Shown: piece by piece, positions 42,824 to 55,113 of the stretch
How positions within the stretch are numbered: position 1 is the stretch's first letter
How the letters are laid out: every line of letters starts with the position of its first letter
Source of the DNA: Cerrena zonata
Taxonomy: Eukaryota > Basidiomycota > Agaricomycetes > Polyporales > Cerrenaceae
DNA length: 64,000 nt
Reading direction: 5' to 3'
Assembly (NCBI GenBank): GCA_038087015.1
Contig: JASBNA010000001.1
Coordinates: forward strand, 1,302,001 to 1,366,000
Notes under the pieces: generated by a model
The model's database searches: none
What the model was told of the DNA's origin: nothing
The model's input: only the letters and a program-made list of their open reading frames with translations
Translations under genes and position numbers: made by a program

Positions 42824-45800
42824 ATGGCTACGCTGTTCAAACCTACCGATGGAAATCAACACTCCTACCGCTCAACATCTACAATGAGCAGAGCAGAAAC
42901 ACCATCACCGAATGGCTCTCATTCAGATATCTCTATGGGTAATGACACGAACAAACCTCCTATCATCTTGGGTATATGCGCCATGGATGTCAAGGCCAGG
43001 TCCAAGGCTATGCGCGAAATCCTGACACGCCTCGGCGAGCGCACGAGGGGCGCTATCGAGGCCAAAGTTTTTGGTGATAAAGTTATCCTCGATGAAGGTT
43101 AATACAACCGTTATTCTAGCTTCTTTTAGCAAGCCTTTTGATTACCACTTTACACAGATGTCGAAAACTGGCCGAGATGCGACGTCCTCATCTCATTCTT
43201 TTCGACTGATTTCCCACTCGACAAGGCGATATCTTACGTCAAGCTGAGACAGCCGTTTTGCATCAATGAACTCGCGCCACAGGCGTTGCTTTGGGACCGT
43301 CGCCTTGTAGGAGCCGTTCTGGATCACCTCAAGGTACCCACGCCTAACAGACTTGAAGTATCGAGAGATGGCGGCCCGAAGGTGGACGACGAACTGCGGG
43401 AACATATGAAAAAGAAAATCGGGATCGAACTGGGTGCATTCCAAGTGACCCCCGAGGTATCTCTGAGAGAAGACGGCAACGCGATTGTCATAGATGGTCA
43501 AGTGATGGAGAAGCCGTTCGTAGAGAAGCCCGTGAGCGGAGAAGATCATAATGTATACATCTACTTTCCGAACGGAGGTGGGGGTCGTCGATTATTCCGA
43601 AAAGTAGGTTATAGGTCCATATTGGGTACGGGTTGTGGCAGTTTGTTGATTTTTTATGGGCGCAGGTTGGCAACAAATCAAGCGAGATCGATAGCACGCT
43701 GAATCATCCGCGAACTGATGGCTCGTATATATACGAGAAGTTTGTGGACGTGGACAACATGGAAGACATCAAGGTGTACACTGTGGGCAAAGATTACACG
43801 CATGCGGAAACTCGCAAATCCCCTGTTGTGGACGGCGTTGTGCGCCGGAATACCGAAGGTAAAGAGATCAGGTGGGTGCTTATGAATACCTGCGGTTCCA
43901 TGCATTCTCATCTATCACGCAATGTCAGGTTTATAACACATCTCTCTGAAGAGGAGAAGCTGTGGGCTTCTAGAATTAGCGATGCATTTGGACAGACTGT
44001 ATGCGGATTTGATATGCTCCGCACAGATAATGGCCGCCGGACGAAAGTGATTGATGTCAACGGCTGGAGCTTCGTAAAAGGGAACGAATCCTACTATGGT
44101 ATGTCTCAGCACCAACCATCCACACTCACAACCATATATGTTGATACCCTCTTCCACAGACAAGGCTGCAGAGATACTAGCCTCGATTTGTATCCAGGCG
44201 TGCGCTTCGCCCGAGCGACCATTACCCGCAGGAGAACCCGCTCAGCAGGAACAGCCGACGTGGCTACTCAAAGCCAACGTCACCGTTTTCCGTCATGCTG
44301 ATCGTACTCCCAAGCAGAAACTCAAGTTTAACTTCCCTGTTGACGAGAAGTGGACACAACCTTTCGTCAAGTTGCTCAATGGCGAAAAGGAAGAGATTAT
44401 CCTTCGGGAACGTCATCAGCTTAGCTTCATAGCCACTGCTATCGAGGAAGCCAAAGCTTTGGGTGCTGAAGGCGAGGATCTTGCGAAGCTGAAGCAGTTG
44501 AACGATGCTTTGCAACGCAAGATCGAGTTACCTGGTACAAAAGCCCAGCTGAAGCCTGTGTATTCAAAGAGACAACCTGGTCAGGCTCGTAAACTGACTA
44601 AGCTGACGCTTGTTTTCAAGTGGGGCGGAGAGGTATGTGCTGTTACTTAGTGTTTCAAATACTCGAAGATCTGACTTATCCTCTCCCTTTCTAGTTCACG
44701 CATTCGGCGAGATATCAATCTCGTGACTTAGGCGAGAACTTTAAGAAGGATATTTCCATTATGAGTATGTGCTCCATTGAACCCCAATCACAAAGAACCG
44801 TTAATGTACCTCTTCAACTATCACAGACAAGGACGTCCTCAAAAACGTCAAGGTACGTTCCCCGTACGCAACGAGTACACGTTCGATCCCATCTCACCAG
44901 ATCTTTCTTCACAGATCTACACCTCTTCCGAACGTCGTGTCGTCGCCTCAGCCGAGATCTTCGCTACAGCCCTCTTCGAAACCAACACGCAACGAGAATA
45001 CAGCTCCGCATCCATCACGCCAACTAACCATTCCTCACGTTCATCGACAGACGGGAACAGCAGCACACCCGGTAGTACTTTACAACCCACCCGTCGGAAT
45101 GCGTCTCAGCAGCCAAAGCTCATCGTACGGAAGGACCTGTTGGACGATTCCAATGCCGCTAAAGACCTCATGGATGATGTCAAGAAGAGGTTGAAGATTT
45201 TGTTGAGACCTGGAGAGCCGGAGAAGAGACCGGAATTGACTTGGCCGAAGAGTATGAAGAAGGAGCCGGTGGAGGTTGTTAGTGTATGTATCCTTGATTT
45301 CCTTTGTTGTTTCAAAGGCTGATGTATCTTTGGGAAATAGGAGGTCATTGACTTGCTCAAGTCGTTCCGGGAGATTATGCATAGGAATTGGGAGACTCTT
45401 GATGTAGATAAAATCCAGGAGAGGTGGTGCTGTGGTGATGAACCATGGTTGTTCCGTGAGCGGTGGGAGAAGTTGTTTGAAGACTTCTGTGATGTCAAAC
45501 AAGAGAAGTTCGACCCGTCGAGGGTAAGTCTCCGATGATACCGTAGGTTTTACCTACGATCCTGAATGCTCGTCCCCTAGGTTTCTGAACTCTACGACAC
45601 CATCAAGTATTGCGCTCTCCATCACCGAACCTTCCTCTTCGCCATCTTCAACGAGAACGGCGGCAAAGACCAACCTCAAGACAGACGTCTTCACGAACTC
45701 TACGGTCGCGCGAAAGCCTTATTCGATCTCGTCGCCCCTCAGGAGTACGGTATCGAACCTGAAGAGAAGGAAGAGATCGGTGTCTTGACATCACTGTCAT

Positions 45801-46523
45801 TGCTCCGAAATGTCGTCAATGATCTTGAGTCAGCAAGGAATAACGAGGAATGCTCATTGACGTTGTATTTCACAAAGGAGAGCCATATTCATACTTTGGT
45901 CAACCTGGTTTTGTTCTCGGGGTTGCCGATTGCGAATAGGAGGATTCCTGAATTGGATTATTGCGTAAGTCGTTTGATATTTTCCTTTGAAGCTTCGTAC
46001 TCACTATTTAATTCGACAGTCACATATCCAGTGTGTATAGTCCTTCCAGAGTAATTTTGTTAGTGGACTCACCTTTCGACTTTCAGATTCGAGTTGTACG
46101 AACGTAATTTCGGTCGGGGCAAGTCCGACAAGGAGTACTCTATTCGTATTTCCTTGAGCGAGGGAGCTCATTCGTCTAATGTCCTTGACTCCGCCTTGGA
46201 TGCACGTCACTCACTCAACGTTCAACCCAGAAGGTGAGCAGGATTACACCGCACATTCTGAATTTAAGACCGCTGACATTGATAATATCAATTTTTATAG
46301 GAAATTGACTCAGCATTTACCATATAGTTTGGTCGTTGAGAAACTATCGAAGCATTTCAATCGAGTCGATGATGTAAGCTCACCTTTGAAGTTCACAAAT
46401 TCCGAGATACTGATTGATGGTTTATAAGGAGGACGACGGTCCTGATACTCTTTATGAGACCATAGAACCATCAAGTATAGACCTAGTCAGCAGCAGCGTA
46501 GAGAAAGAGGGCATAGTCATTTA
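42824..46523 (+). CDS. Inositol hexakisphosphate / diphosphoinositol-pentakisphosphate kinase (Vip1/Asp1/PPIP5K)
   Basis: After a Ser-rich leader, the N-terminal ATP-grasp kinase part starts [21 protein letters not shown] and contains [80 protein letters not shown] and [15 protein letters not shown]. The C-terminal histidine-acid-phosphatase-like domain carries the [10 protein letters not shown] signature, [35 protein letters not shown] and [13 protein letters not shown]. This two-domain plan is that of Vip1/Asp1, which makes and degrades 1-pyrophosphate inositol phosphates. Those messengers control phosphate sensing, polarity and microtubules. About eleven introns; all tested joins are in frame. 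ATG 42803 in the same frame would add seven residues; 42824 has the better context (GAGAATGG). Confidence 0.94.
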
Positions 46524-46751
46524 GATCTTGCTCTCTGGTTCCCTCATAATTTCCTCTTTTCATCTATACGGACAATTAGACCAGACACTGGTATCATCAA
46601 ACAGACTACACACAGCATCATTACAGTAACTTTCGAATCTAGAGAACTAATCCACTCACGGCTAGTACATGTTGTATAATGTTAGCATGGGATACTGTAT
46701 ATTGGATAGTAATGAACGTGAATGTAGAATGTGCATGCATTGGAAAGTGGG

Positions 46752-47715
46752 CTAAGGAGATGAAGCAGGCTCAGTTTCCCATTCGCGTATTCCAATATGT
46801 TTCCGAAGAGTTTCAAGCTTCTCCGGTTTGAGTTCGCGGAACTGAATGCTGTGGGTACCTTTACCAGCCATCGAGGGGTGGTCTTTGTCAAAAAGGGCTG
46901 AGGGTGACTGAGATAATAAGGATGACTGAGTGGCTAGGGCAGCAAAAGACGAAGTGGTGTCATGATATCTGTCAGAATATCGGGGAAATAAGTGGTCCGG
47001 ACAGACGGAGAACGGATACAACGTTTTAAGGGACATTGACTTACAGACGGAAAGCTTCCTTGTTCAGCGAGTCGATTTCTTTAATTTCGTCCAGAGCATG
47101 CTTCTTGAATGCGGCCTTAATCCAATGTAGGATGTCAAACACATGGTGTTCCTTAGGTCTACGAAAGGCATGTATGAGAACGCCCATAAAGTGCTAAAAT
47201 ACACGCGCAAACCGTAAGCTTACCTCCAAGGCCGAAATCGGGGGGCTAGGTTGAACGTGCCATCTTGCTGGGAGATCAAGGGATGGAACACATCCGTGAG
47301 GAACTGGACGACAGGGGGACGCTCGGGATAATTGGGAGGAAAGGTTATTCGGAATTTGAGGATGGAATCAGCATAGTAGCCTGGAGCGGTCTGTGTGAGT
47401 AAGGATTACAATTGGCTGAGACAGCAGGTGATGGTGTGAGCTTAGAGACATGCCTTGGTGAACGAAAAATACGGCGTCCCAGACGAGAAGGTTCTCTGGC
47501 GAGGGTGTCACGTACATGCCCGTGGGGCAATGTTTTGGGTATCGGAGGGAGGCATATTCGAGCGAGACGGCGGTACGGGTGAGTGCTGTAGGAGACTGAT
47601 CGGTGCCGGTCGTAACGCCAGTTCCTGAAGCTATACGGGATGCAGGTTTGGATCTCGACTTTGTAGGTGTAGATAGGTCAATGGTTGGCGAAGCTGTTAG
47701 AAAGATGGATTGCAT
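46752..47715 (-). CDS. FTS/AKTIP-like ubiquitin E2 variant lacking the catalytic cysteine
   Basis: The sequence contains SLEYASLRYPKHCPTGMYV, NLLVWDAVFFVHQG, SILKFRITFPPNYPERPPVVQF and VFHPLISQQDGTFNLAPRFRPW, followed by EHHVFDILHWIKAAF. The E2 fold is recognisable, but where active E2s have HPN...C the sequence reads FHPLI with no cysteine. This is the pattern of FTS/AKTIP, the E2 variant that with Hook and FHIP proteins forms the dynein adaptor for early endosomes in filamentous fungi and animals. A Ser/Thr-rich N-terminal extension of about 40 residues precedes the domain, and the C-terminus has about 60 variable residues. At least three introns. The start is the first ATG of the continuous frame; an upstream frame at 47697-47957 has no known similarity. 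Confidence 0.8.
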
Positions 47716-48045
47716 GGTATCTCTGTATTCTGTGTTAGTATGTTACAGTCTGTAGTTACGGTGTAGATGCGAGCGCTAGGGAGAGATTCCCCATTTGGTG
47801 TGTGAGCGTCGGTAGGAGACGGTAAGAAGTGAGTAAGCAGGGATCCGATTGGCCCCGGCAGAAATCGACATTGGCAGGGAGCGGAAGTGGAGGTCGGCCT
47901 GGAGCAGGTATAAGTTCGCAATCCAGTCATGGCCTCACCATTCTCATCATCCGCCACATCCTCCGCACACCGGACTACTTATAGACTCACCTGGTGCATC
48001 AGATTATCTATTAGACACCTCTCTTAGACATTCCCCACCACCACC

Positions 48046-48870
48046 ATGAAGGTCAGTTACCCCGCAATCCACGCATACACACGATCGGGATCTAAATACT
48101 GATTTTTTTGCACAGCTTGCTACTCAAGAAGAACTCGAGGGACACCATAACGCTACCGTCCGTGGTGCCGTCGAGGGTGTTCTCGCTGGTCTTGCCATCT
48201 CCATCCCGGGATCTTACTACCTACACCGACGATGGGCGTATTACCGCTCCCTCCCTATTCAACTCAAAGCCCTCGGGGTTGTAATGGTCGTCGCTCCATT
48301 ATATGCCATCCAAGCTGAACGTCGTGGTGTCGAATTCGACAAGAGCACTTGGACTGGTGCTGGAAAGCGTGAGCTTGATCGAGAGGAGGCTGCGCTTGAG
48401 AAGCAATGGGAGGGTCTTAGTACCGGAGATAAGGTCAAGACTTGGGCTGCGAACAACCAGTACAAGGTTATTCTTGGAAGTTGGGCTCTCAGTATGGTGG
48501 CTGCTGGTGCCATTGTTTGGCGTAACAAGTATGCAGTTCCCATTTGGCTCTTATGGGAGTTGTACTAACGATTTAGTAGGTATCAGAGTAGTGCGCAAAA
48601 GATCGTGCAAGCCCGGATGTGGGCTCAGGGTCTTACCGTCGGTGTTCTCATCACTGCTGGTGTTTTGACACATAGTCAACAACATACTGCCGCTGAGCAC
48701 AGGGTATGTGTCAATTTCCTTCCATTCCTTTGAAATAACAGTCGCTCATCTTACTATCACAGGGCGTCGACCACTCGTGGAAGAACATGGTAGAAGAGTT
48801 CCAGAAGGACGAAGAATACGAGCGCAGGAGAATACAGCTCCCAACTCGTGCACCCGTCCCCCCATCATAA
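48046..48870 (+). CDS. HIG1-domain mitochondrial protein (Rcf2-like), copy A
   Basis: ATG-AAG is split off as a six-base first coding exon, and the frame resumes at LATQEELEGHHNATVRGAVEG. Features are a first hydrophobic segment VLAGLAISIPGSYYLHRRW, a second (LPIQLKALGVVMVVAPLYAIQ), a charged middle with Glu/Lys, a third hydrophobic part (YKVILGSWALSMVAAGAIVW), and the HIG1 signature QKIVQARMWAQGLTVGVLI before THSQQH. The end is charged (EYERRRIQLPTRAPVPPS). This corresponds to yeast Rcf2 and relatives, inner-membrane proteins that bind cytochrome bc1/cytochrome oxidase supercomplexes. Four exons, with introns after codon 2, at RNK|Y and at EHR|G. A paralogue lies at 60.8-61.7 kb. It is divergent from the FTS-like gene with 330 bases between starts. 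Confidence 0.88.
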
Positions 48871-49901
48871 ACTTTCTTACATTCCCCCGCGCAGATGACA
48901 TTCAATCTAGATCTGTCTACCCTTCTTGGATCATTTAGACTAGATGACTCGTCTCACGACCCTTCATGAACACTTCTACAGTCGCCAGCAAAAGCTCTCG
49001 CCAATATCGTACCGTCTGTCTATTCACACACACCTAATTTGCTTACCTACAGGCCTCCTGGTTTTACATCATGTGTACGGACTCTTACATTTCTTTTTTC
49101 TGACATTATTCCACTTGCCATGATTTTACCAGCGACACAGTCTTTTGTATTCATCTCATCTGCGATACAGCATTCCAATCATCGAATAACAGGCACGTTC
49201 ACTGTCGGATCTTGCCCTCCACTGTGATCGACTATGATATAAGGTATTTAAGGCTGTACGGTGCGTGTTGTCATTTTGAGGCTTACTGGTAAGTAGCGAT
49301 ATAGTTGTAGTGTTAAATCTGTCGCTATGATTATCGAAATATTCAAACTTCAAACCTGAAGTCCAAGGCTCCGATTCGTTCACGTAGTCGTGACAGACAG
49401 ACTTTCTCATAAATTTTATCCTAGTTGATAAGACCATAATGAAATCGTAATAGTCGGAGACCTTTCGAGACCAGAGAGAAAACTGAATCCGCGAATAATG
49501 CTCCATTGAATTGACCTCCTGCTTCGAGCGTCTAGTCAGATCACACGAGGCTACTGAACGCCAGCACAGCATCGAAGCTGCCGAATTTAGAAATGAACAT
49601 ATCAAGTTCAAGTCGTCGCAGGCTCCGACTTCAGTCGAGAGATGGGTTATTTATTCATTATATGAAATCTTCAGAAATACACACGGAGGCATGACATCAT
49701 CTATTCCAGCCTGGGAGAAGAGAAGATACAATTGATAACGGGGAAGAACACAAAAGCCACTGTACAGAATTATCGTAGTGGTCTTTTCGTAAAACGATAT
49801 ACATACATGTGATGAATATTTGTCTATGGGTGGTGAGTAATAGTAAATGAATAAAATGAGGCACTATGAACGACAACAAGAGAGAGTATTCATGATGGTA
49901 T
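48871..49901. other. Convergent intergenic region, nothing supported
   Basis: About 1.03 kb between the stops of the HIG1 protein and the ferric reductase. Open frames such as minus 49156-49611 are not supported by codon pattern or motifs. Likely 3' UTRs plus spacer. Confidence 0.5.
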
Positions 49902-52362
49902 CTACATCGTGAAACTCTCGACGTTCAATTGGATGGTTGGGCCACCCTTCAAGACGCTCAAAGGACCAGCGAAGGAGGAGGAGAGTGTGGAACGGACAGT
50001 GGAGACAAGTGGGGCGGGTCCAGAAACTGTAAGCAACATATGACGTTAGCATCATGGGTTGACCTTTAAATACAAATACACTCACCATCAACGGACACAG
50101 GTCCGACCGATTTGCCAACTTCGGCTTCCAAGATCTCGGGGATGTTAGGGCGACCAGTACAAATCTGAACGCCCGCATTCTCGAGCGCGCTGACCTCCGC
50201 ATCGATACCTTCCTTCTCGTTGATCACGTTGCTCGGTTGCTTTTCGAGGTCGGATTTGGAAGACCTAGAACTGTCAGAAGACTCGGTGTAGCCTTGACCG
50301 GGGAGTTCTTCGGCGCTCGATGTGACATAGATAGATACGGAGAGGTCGAGTGACAATGTGGATGGAACGGCTGATAGGGTGCTAGTGAGTCGGCTGGAGA
50401 TCCAGCGGATATGGGCTAGAGGGGGAATGATAAGATAACGGTAGATGTGAGATGACAAGGATATGTCGCTTACATCGTTCACGAACGACCCAAACGAATG
50501 TAACTCGTCGAGCACATGCCTCGCTTTTTGATGCTTGCCTTTGACATATCATGCTGATTAACACAGATATTACACCGACAAATATACCGATAAGACTCAC
50601 CTGATAATTTCTGCCAGACGAGGCAAGGTGTAAGATATTCCAGAACCGCCTGCACAAGACGGATTCAATGGATATTCAAGGGGAAGTAAATTACGGACTT
50701 ACCAGCTAGGAAGATACATGTGTCGTAAGGTGTAATGTCGGGCGGAGCTCCATAGGGGCCATCCAAAAATACGCGAAGTTGGCATGTACCATCTGATTGC
50801 ACATGGTCCCTCAAGCTTTTCGTGAATCCTGTACGGACACGGATTACGAACGTGAGTTCGTTTTCTTTTATTTCGTTGTTGGCGTCGGGGATCGTAGCAA
50901 TCGTGAAAGGGTGAGATTGGGTGGGGTTAATCGTAGGGAAGGCCAGGAAAGCATGTTGACCTGCGCGCCAGCCCCAAGGGACGCGGCGTTTAATGGTAAG
51001 GCGTAGGGCGTCATGGTTGAGGAGTTCGAGCTCTCCTGCTGAGCCTTTGGTTCGAATAAAATTGTTGACAACCAAGTAGCGGAGGAGTCGACCAATTCTG
51101 TCGAGACCCCAGACAATGAAGCAGGGGTAGATGTATTGTGGAACCCTATGATAATAACGTTAGCCGAGGGGTTGTAAATGCATGTGGTACGATTACTTAC
51201 GGTGGGCTTGCATTATTGCAGTGGATTATGGCGAGAATAAGGAAAATACTGCAGGTTGTGCGTCAGTCTGAGCCGTAATAAATCATGTGAATGGTACGAT
51301 ACGCACAGGGAAAGGAGAACATGAGTGAGATAGAAAAATTCATAAAAGCGTTTACGAATAGGCTGCAGAGAGATCAACACCATTATGGAAAACACTATAC
51401 CGGCGACCCAACCGCAGGCCTTCCATGCTTCCTCGAGGTAGTCGAAACTAAAGTGGTACGTTAGTAAGATATCGCGAGCCAAATATCGGAATGTTCCTTA
51501 CGCTTGAGTATGTCTGTAGGAAGCGTCACAGTTAGCAAGAGTTATCCTACTAGAAACGTAATACGTACTTCGCCCACCAATGTACCCAGACCATGACCAG
51601 CGTTACGCGGGAAGTAACGCGATGCATTAAGTTCAGCTAAGATTGCAGAGAATGGTGAGCTTCTTAGTCAAGAAGGCACGAAGCACCACAACCATACCTT
51701 CTCATGGCTGACGCCAGTCAACACTAGATGCGGAAATTAGACATGGTCGGACACCCGATGTATAAATAGACCTTACGTTGTACCATGTTGTTCTTCGATG
51801 ACAAGGCGACGATAAGGGGCAGTTGAGCACCCGCTATATGTCCTGCCCTGTTGGCAAAATAACGAATACCGAGGTGTTGGGCTAAAGAGAGGTCATGGGT
51901 CACCGATGTGCAATTGAGAAAATTAGGCAAAGTCTCACTGTTCAAGAACTCGAAACAGAACAACACGATGATGTAGCAACATGTCAGGAGGATTTCCAAA
52001 AACGTCATGTTGACGGCGGGGATCCTCCATCGGTATGCAACAATACGAGAACCGGTGAGGATTGCACTTGGTAGGCGTTTCAACGATGAACCATTGTTTT
52101 GGGTTAAGCTTGGTGACCGGTGTGGAGACCGGCGACGACGCCAGGCCCACAAAATCGAGCAGACGTTGATGAAAGTAGCAATTCCGAAGAAGCCAAGCCA
52201 GATGAACCAAATGAATCGGGGATAGACCTATTGAAGATAGCGATCAGCGGACAGCGATGACTGTCGAAGTAATGATCGACGTACCTCTTCGCCGTATTGC
52301 TTGAGTTTGTTAAGCCAGTCAGGGAACGTGGCTCGAACTTCGAGCGTCATGAGAGAAGACAT
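49902..52362 (-). CDS. Ferric/cupric reductase (FRE family, NADPH-dependent flavocytochrome b)
   Basis: After the N-terminal segment (EVRATFPDWLNKLKQYGEE) come membrane helices: FIWFIWLGFFGIATFINV, VNMTFLEILLTCCYIIVLF, a segment with AGHIAGAQLPLIVAL, HRVTSRVTLVMVWVHWWA, CGWVAGIVFSIMVLISL and FLILAIIHCN. Paired histidines in adjacent helices would hold haem. The FAD-binding domain is marked by HPFTIATIP and the pyridine-nucleotide domain by GSGISYTLPRLAEI and VWVVRE. The last exon ends GGPTIQLNVESFTM. Such enzymes reduce extracellular Fe3+ or Cu2+ at the plasma membrane before uptake. About ten introns. An inverted repeat with iron-GATA-type sites lies 370-430 bases upstream. No permease/oxidase pair is adjacent. 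Confidence 0.93.
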
Positions 52363-53458
52363 GGTTGACACCGAGGAGAGAAGGGTGAAGTGCGAGGGTC
52401 GGACGACAGAGGGTCAGACAGCCCAGAAGCGCAAACCTCAGGGTATAAAAGCGGCTCGCCCAGGAGGACGAAAGAAAAATTGCGTAAATACATTTTCGAG
52501 GTTTGCGCGGTTTATTCGAGGGATAACAGTCTAGGTCGGGTTAAACTTCGCTTGCCGTGCGTGTCTCCTGATCGAACCAACCGGGGGTGAAAATAGGAGC
52601 AGAGCGTCACGTAGATTGTAATTGTAACGATGATGCATGCTTCCGAAGCCCCTCATGAGCCCTTTACAGTAGTTTATCCAACACACATCTAGGAGAGGGA
52701 AGCATGTAATTGGCCGCAATTGGTTGGGGTTCGTATCTGATAAGATGATACAGGTGCTCCTGGCGCTCGCGCATAATCTTATCAGATAGCGCCGTCCAGC
52801 TTCATCTGATCTACCGTTTGCTAGCCCAGTTCGAGGAGTGTTGGAAAGTTCGAAAATTGCGGCCACTCGTGCCTCTTGCAAGAGTCATGAACTATTGATG
52901 GTTCCGCCAATGAGGTCTGAGATAATGATAGACTACTCACCAAATGTCCAGGAAGAAGAGAAGTGGAATATGTGCGCCAAATATGCTTTAGAACGTGTGC
53001 TTGTCAGAATCCGCATGGTGAGGTATCAAGCTCTATCAAGTGGTACGGATGGCCATCCCGCAATGGTTGCACAGGAAAATTCTTCGGGCATTGCGGAAAG
53101 TGTTTGTCATGGCCGTCGCGGCCGTCATCGGAAAACGCACCTTTGATCTAGGTTTCGTCCACTCAAAGTTCATCCAAAGCGGTCGGTAATGGCATAGAGA
53201 ATGCAGTTGTCAAATCCGCAGCAGTGGATTGTGCCTTCGATGTCGCCACATCGATGAAGCGTACGATGGAGGGCTGTTGAGCGGGAAGTACGCTGGCCAA
53301 CTTTGGTAGATATGCTCTGAAAAGAGACTAAAGGAAAGATCAAACGAGCCCAATCCGACAGATCCGGAGAAGGCCACGTGATCGAGTGCGATCTTATTTT
53401 CCGCGCCCAATGTCAAATCTGGCAAGAGCAGCCTTCTCTTTACAAACTTACTAACACC
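52363..53458. promoter_or_regulatory. Divergent promoter: ferric reductase and Nop13-like gene
   Basis: About 1.1 kb with no supported gene. TATAAAAG is at 52444-52451 on the plus strand; read as CTTTTATA on the minus strand it sits about 85 bases upstream of the reductase start. The inverted GATA repeat at 52734-52788 lies inside. Short plus-strand frames at 52838-53151 have no domain. Confidence 0.5.
52734..52788. promoter_or_regulatory. 13-bp perfect inverted repeat containing ATCTGATAA (iron-GATA site)
   Basis: TATCTGATAAGAT at 52734-52746 is exactly repeated in reverse as ATCTTATCAGATA at 52776-52788, separated by 29 bases. Each arm contains ATCTGATAA, the extended GATA site (ATCWGATAA) of fungal iron repressors of the Urbs1/SREA/Fep1 type. 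The arms start 372 bases upstream of the reductase ATG. A hairpin or a two-factor binding site is possible; repression by iron is inference. Confidence 0.72.
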
Positions 53459-54945
53459 ATGTCGTCAAGTGCAAGCTCAAGTGACTCTGAGCCTCCTTCT
53501 ATCTCGAAACGACCTCATGCCAAGGAGGTAAATGAGGATCACGACAGCTCTACCTCGGCCTCGGATGCCGCTTCTTCATCCTCCGACAACGATACAGACA
53601 CAGAGGAGATCCCTGTCTTGTCCCATGCGGAAAAAAGACGACAGAAGAAAAAGGAGCAGAAACAGCCTGATCCTGCTGATACTGACGAGCACAATGTCAA
53701 GAAGACCAAGGTCAGGAACACTGCAGAAGTGCCTCCCTCTAAGGCCCCAAAACGTCAACATTCGGTCTGGGTTGGCAATTTGGCTTTCAAAACCACTGCG
53801 CAGTCTTTGCGTCAGTTCTTCGATGGAGTTGGGGAGATAACGCGAATTCATATGCCCATGAAGATGTCGAGCGGAGGCCCGTCGGGTGGAGCAGTAAAGG
53901 AGAATCGAGGGTTAGTGACTTTATGTCAAGTAATATTCGTCCATGTAGATAAAAACAAACATCCATCTTTCTCCATATTAATAGATTCGCCTATGTTGAC
54001 TTTGCCACCGCTGATGCTAAAACGGTCGCTACCACTTTGTCTGAAAATCCGTTGGATGGCCGGAGGTTGCTAATAAAAGACGGTACGTAACTGACTTTGT
54101 GCATTCATATGGTTTCCCTCTGAGAGACTTGCTCAGGTGACGATTATACTGGACGCCCATCAACTTCGAAGGATGACCTCTCAGAAGGAGCATCTCAGAA
54201 GCTAACGGGGACGACCAAAACAGCACAAAAAATTCTGAAGTCTCAGAAACAACCTCCAGGCCCTACGCTATTTCTGGGCAACCTGGGATTTGAAGCGACG
54301 GAGGAGACGATACGAGATATGTTTGATAGAACCGTCAGAAAGTCGAAAAATGAAGACGCTGCCGAAACGGAAGTACGGCTCAGTTCGTCGATACGCAAGA
54401 TTAGAATGGGCACGTTTGAAGATAGCGGCAAGTGTAAAGGGTGCGTTCCAGTTCCGAGAACTCCAGTGATCACTATGATAATCATTCGGATATTTTTTTT
54501 CTAAATTAGATGGACGTTCGTTGATTTTAAAACGACGGAAGGGGCCACGGCTGCCCTGACTAGTCGAAAGGCGTTCTATTTGGATGGACGGCAACTCGTT
54601 GTAGAATTCGCATCTCCTGATGCTGTGCGTAGAGGGGGGTTCAGGGGAGATAAGAAAGAGGGTGGAGCTGACAGCCCCTACACAAAAGATAAGTCGAAAC
54701 GAAAAGCACCTGAGGAGCAACATGCAGATAACGTTGTTGATGCTGTTGATGCTACCGGTGGTGAAGAAGCGGAGGAAAAGCCATGGAAGAGGAGGAGAAC
54801 CGAAGGCGATAAAACCGAACGTCGCCATACGACGACCAAGGACGGTAGACCTAAAGTCCGCCCGAAACCTGGTGCAGCTCTTGCTCAAGCAAGGCGTGAG
54901 GTGGTAGCTATTGTCCCTAGCCAAGGGAAGAAAATCGTTTTCTAA
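53459..54945 (+). CDS. Two-RRM nucleolar RNA-binding protein (Nop13-like)
   Basis: An acidic/Ser-rich N-terminus precedes the first RRM, with RNP2 SVWVGNLAF and RNP1 restored across an intron (ENRG|FAYVDFA). The second RRM has RNP2 TLFLGNLGF and RNP1 KGWTFVDFK, also joined across an intron. After RRM2 comes a Lys/Arg/Glu-rich tail with KPGAALAQARREVVAIVPSQGKKIVF. Two RRMs with an acidic N-terminus and a basic C-terminal tail resemble yeast Nop13 and fission-yeast relatives, nucleolar proteins linked to pre-ribosomes. The order is right, though I cannot exclude another RRM family. Three introns, frame intact. The preceding divergent promoter is shared with the ferric reductase. Start ATG 53459 has ACCATGTC context. 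Confidence 0.85.
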
Positions 54946-55113
54946 ACCCGCTGTTTTTATTCTTGGCTATACGACGACCATTTGTAATACGTTTTCGCGA
55001 TAGGGTGCTCGAGAACAAGAACAAAGAAGACATCAGACTGCATATTGCTGCGCGTGGCGTAAGGAGTTGACAGTGAAATGACAGGAGGTATGTGGTATGT
55101 ACATCGTGAATGA

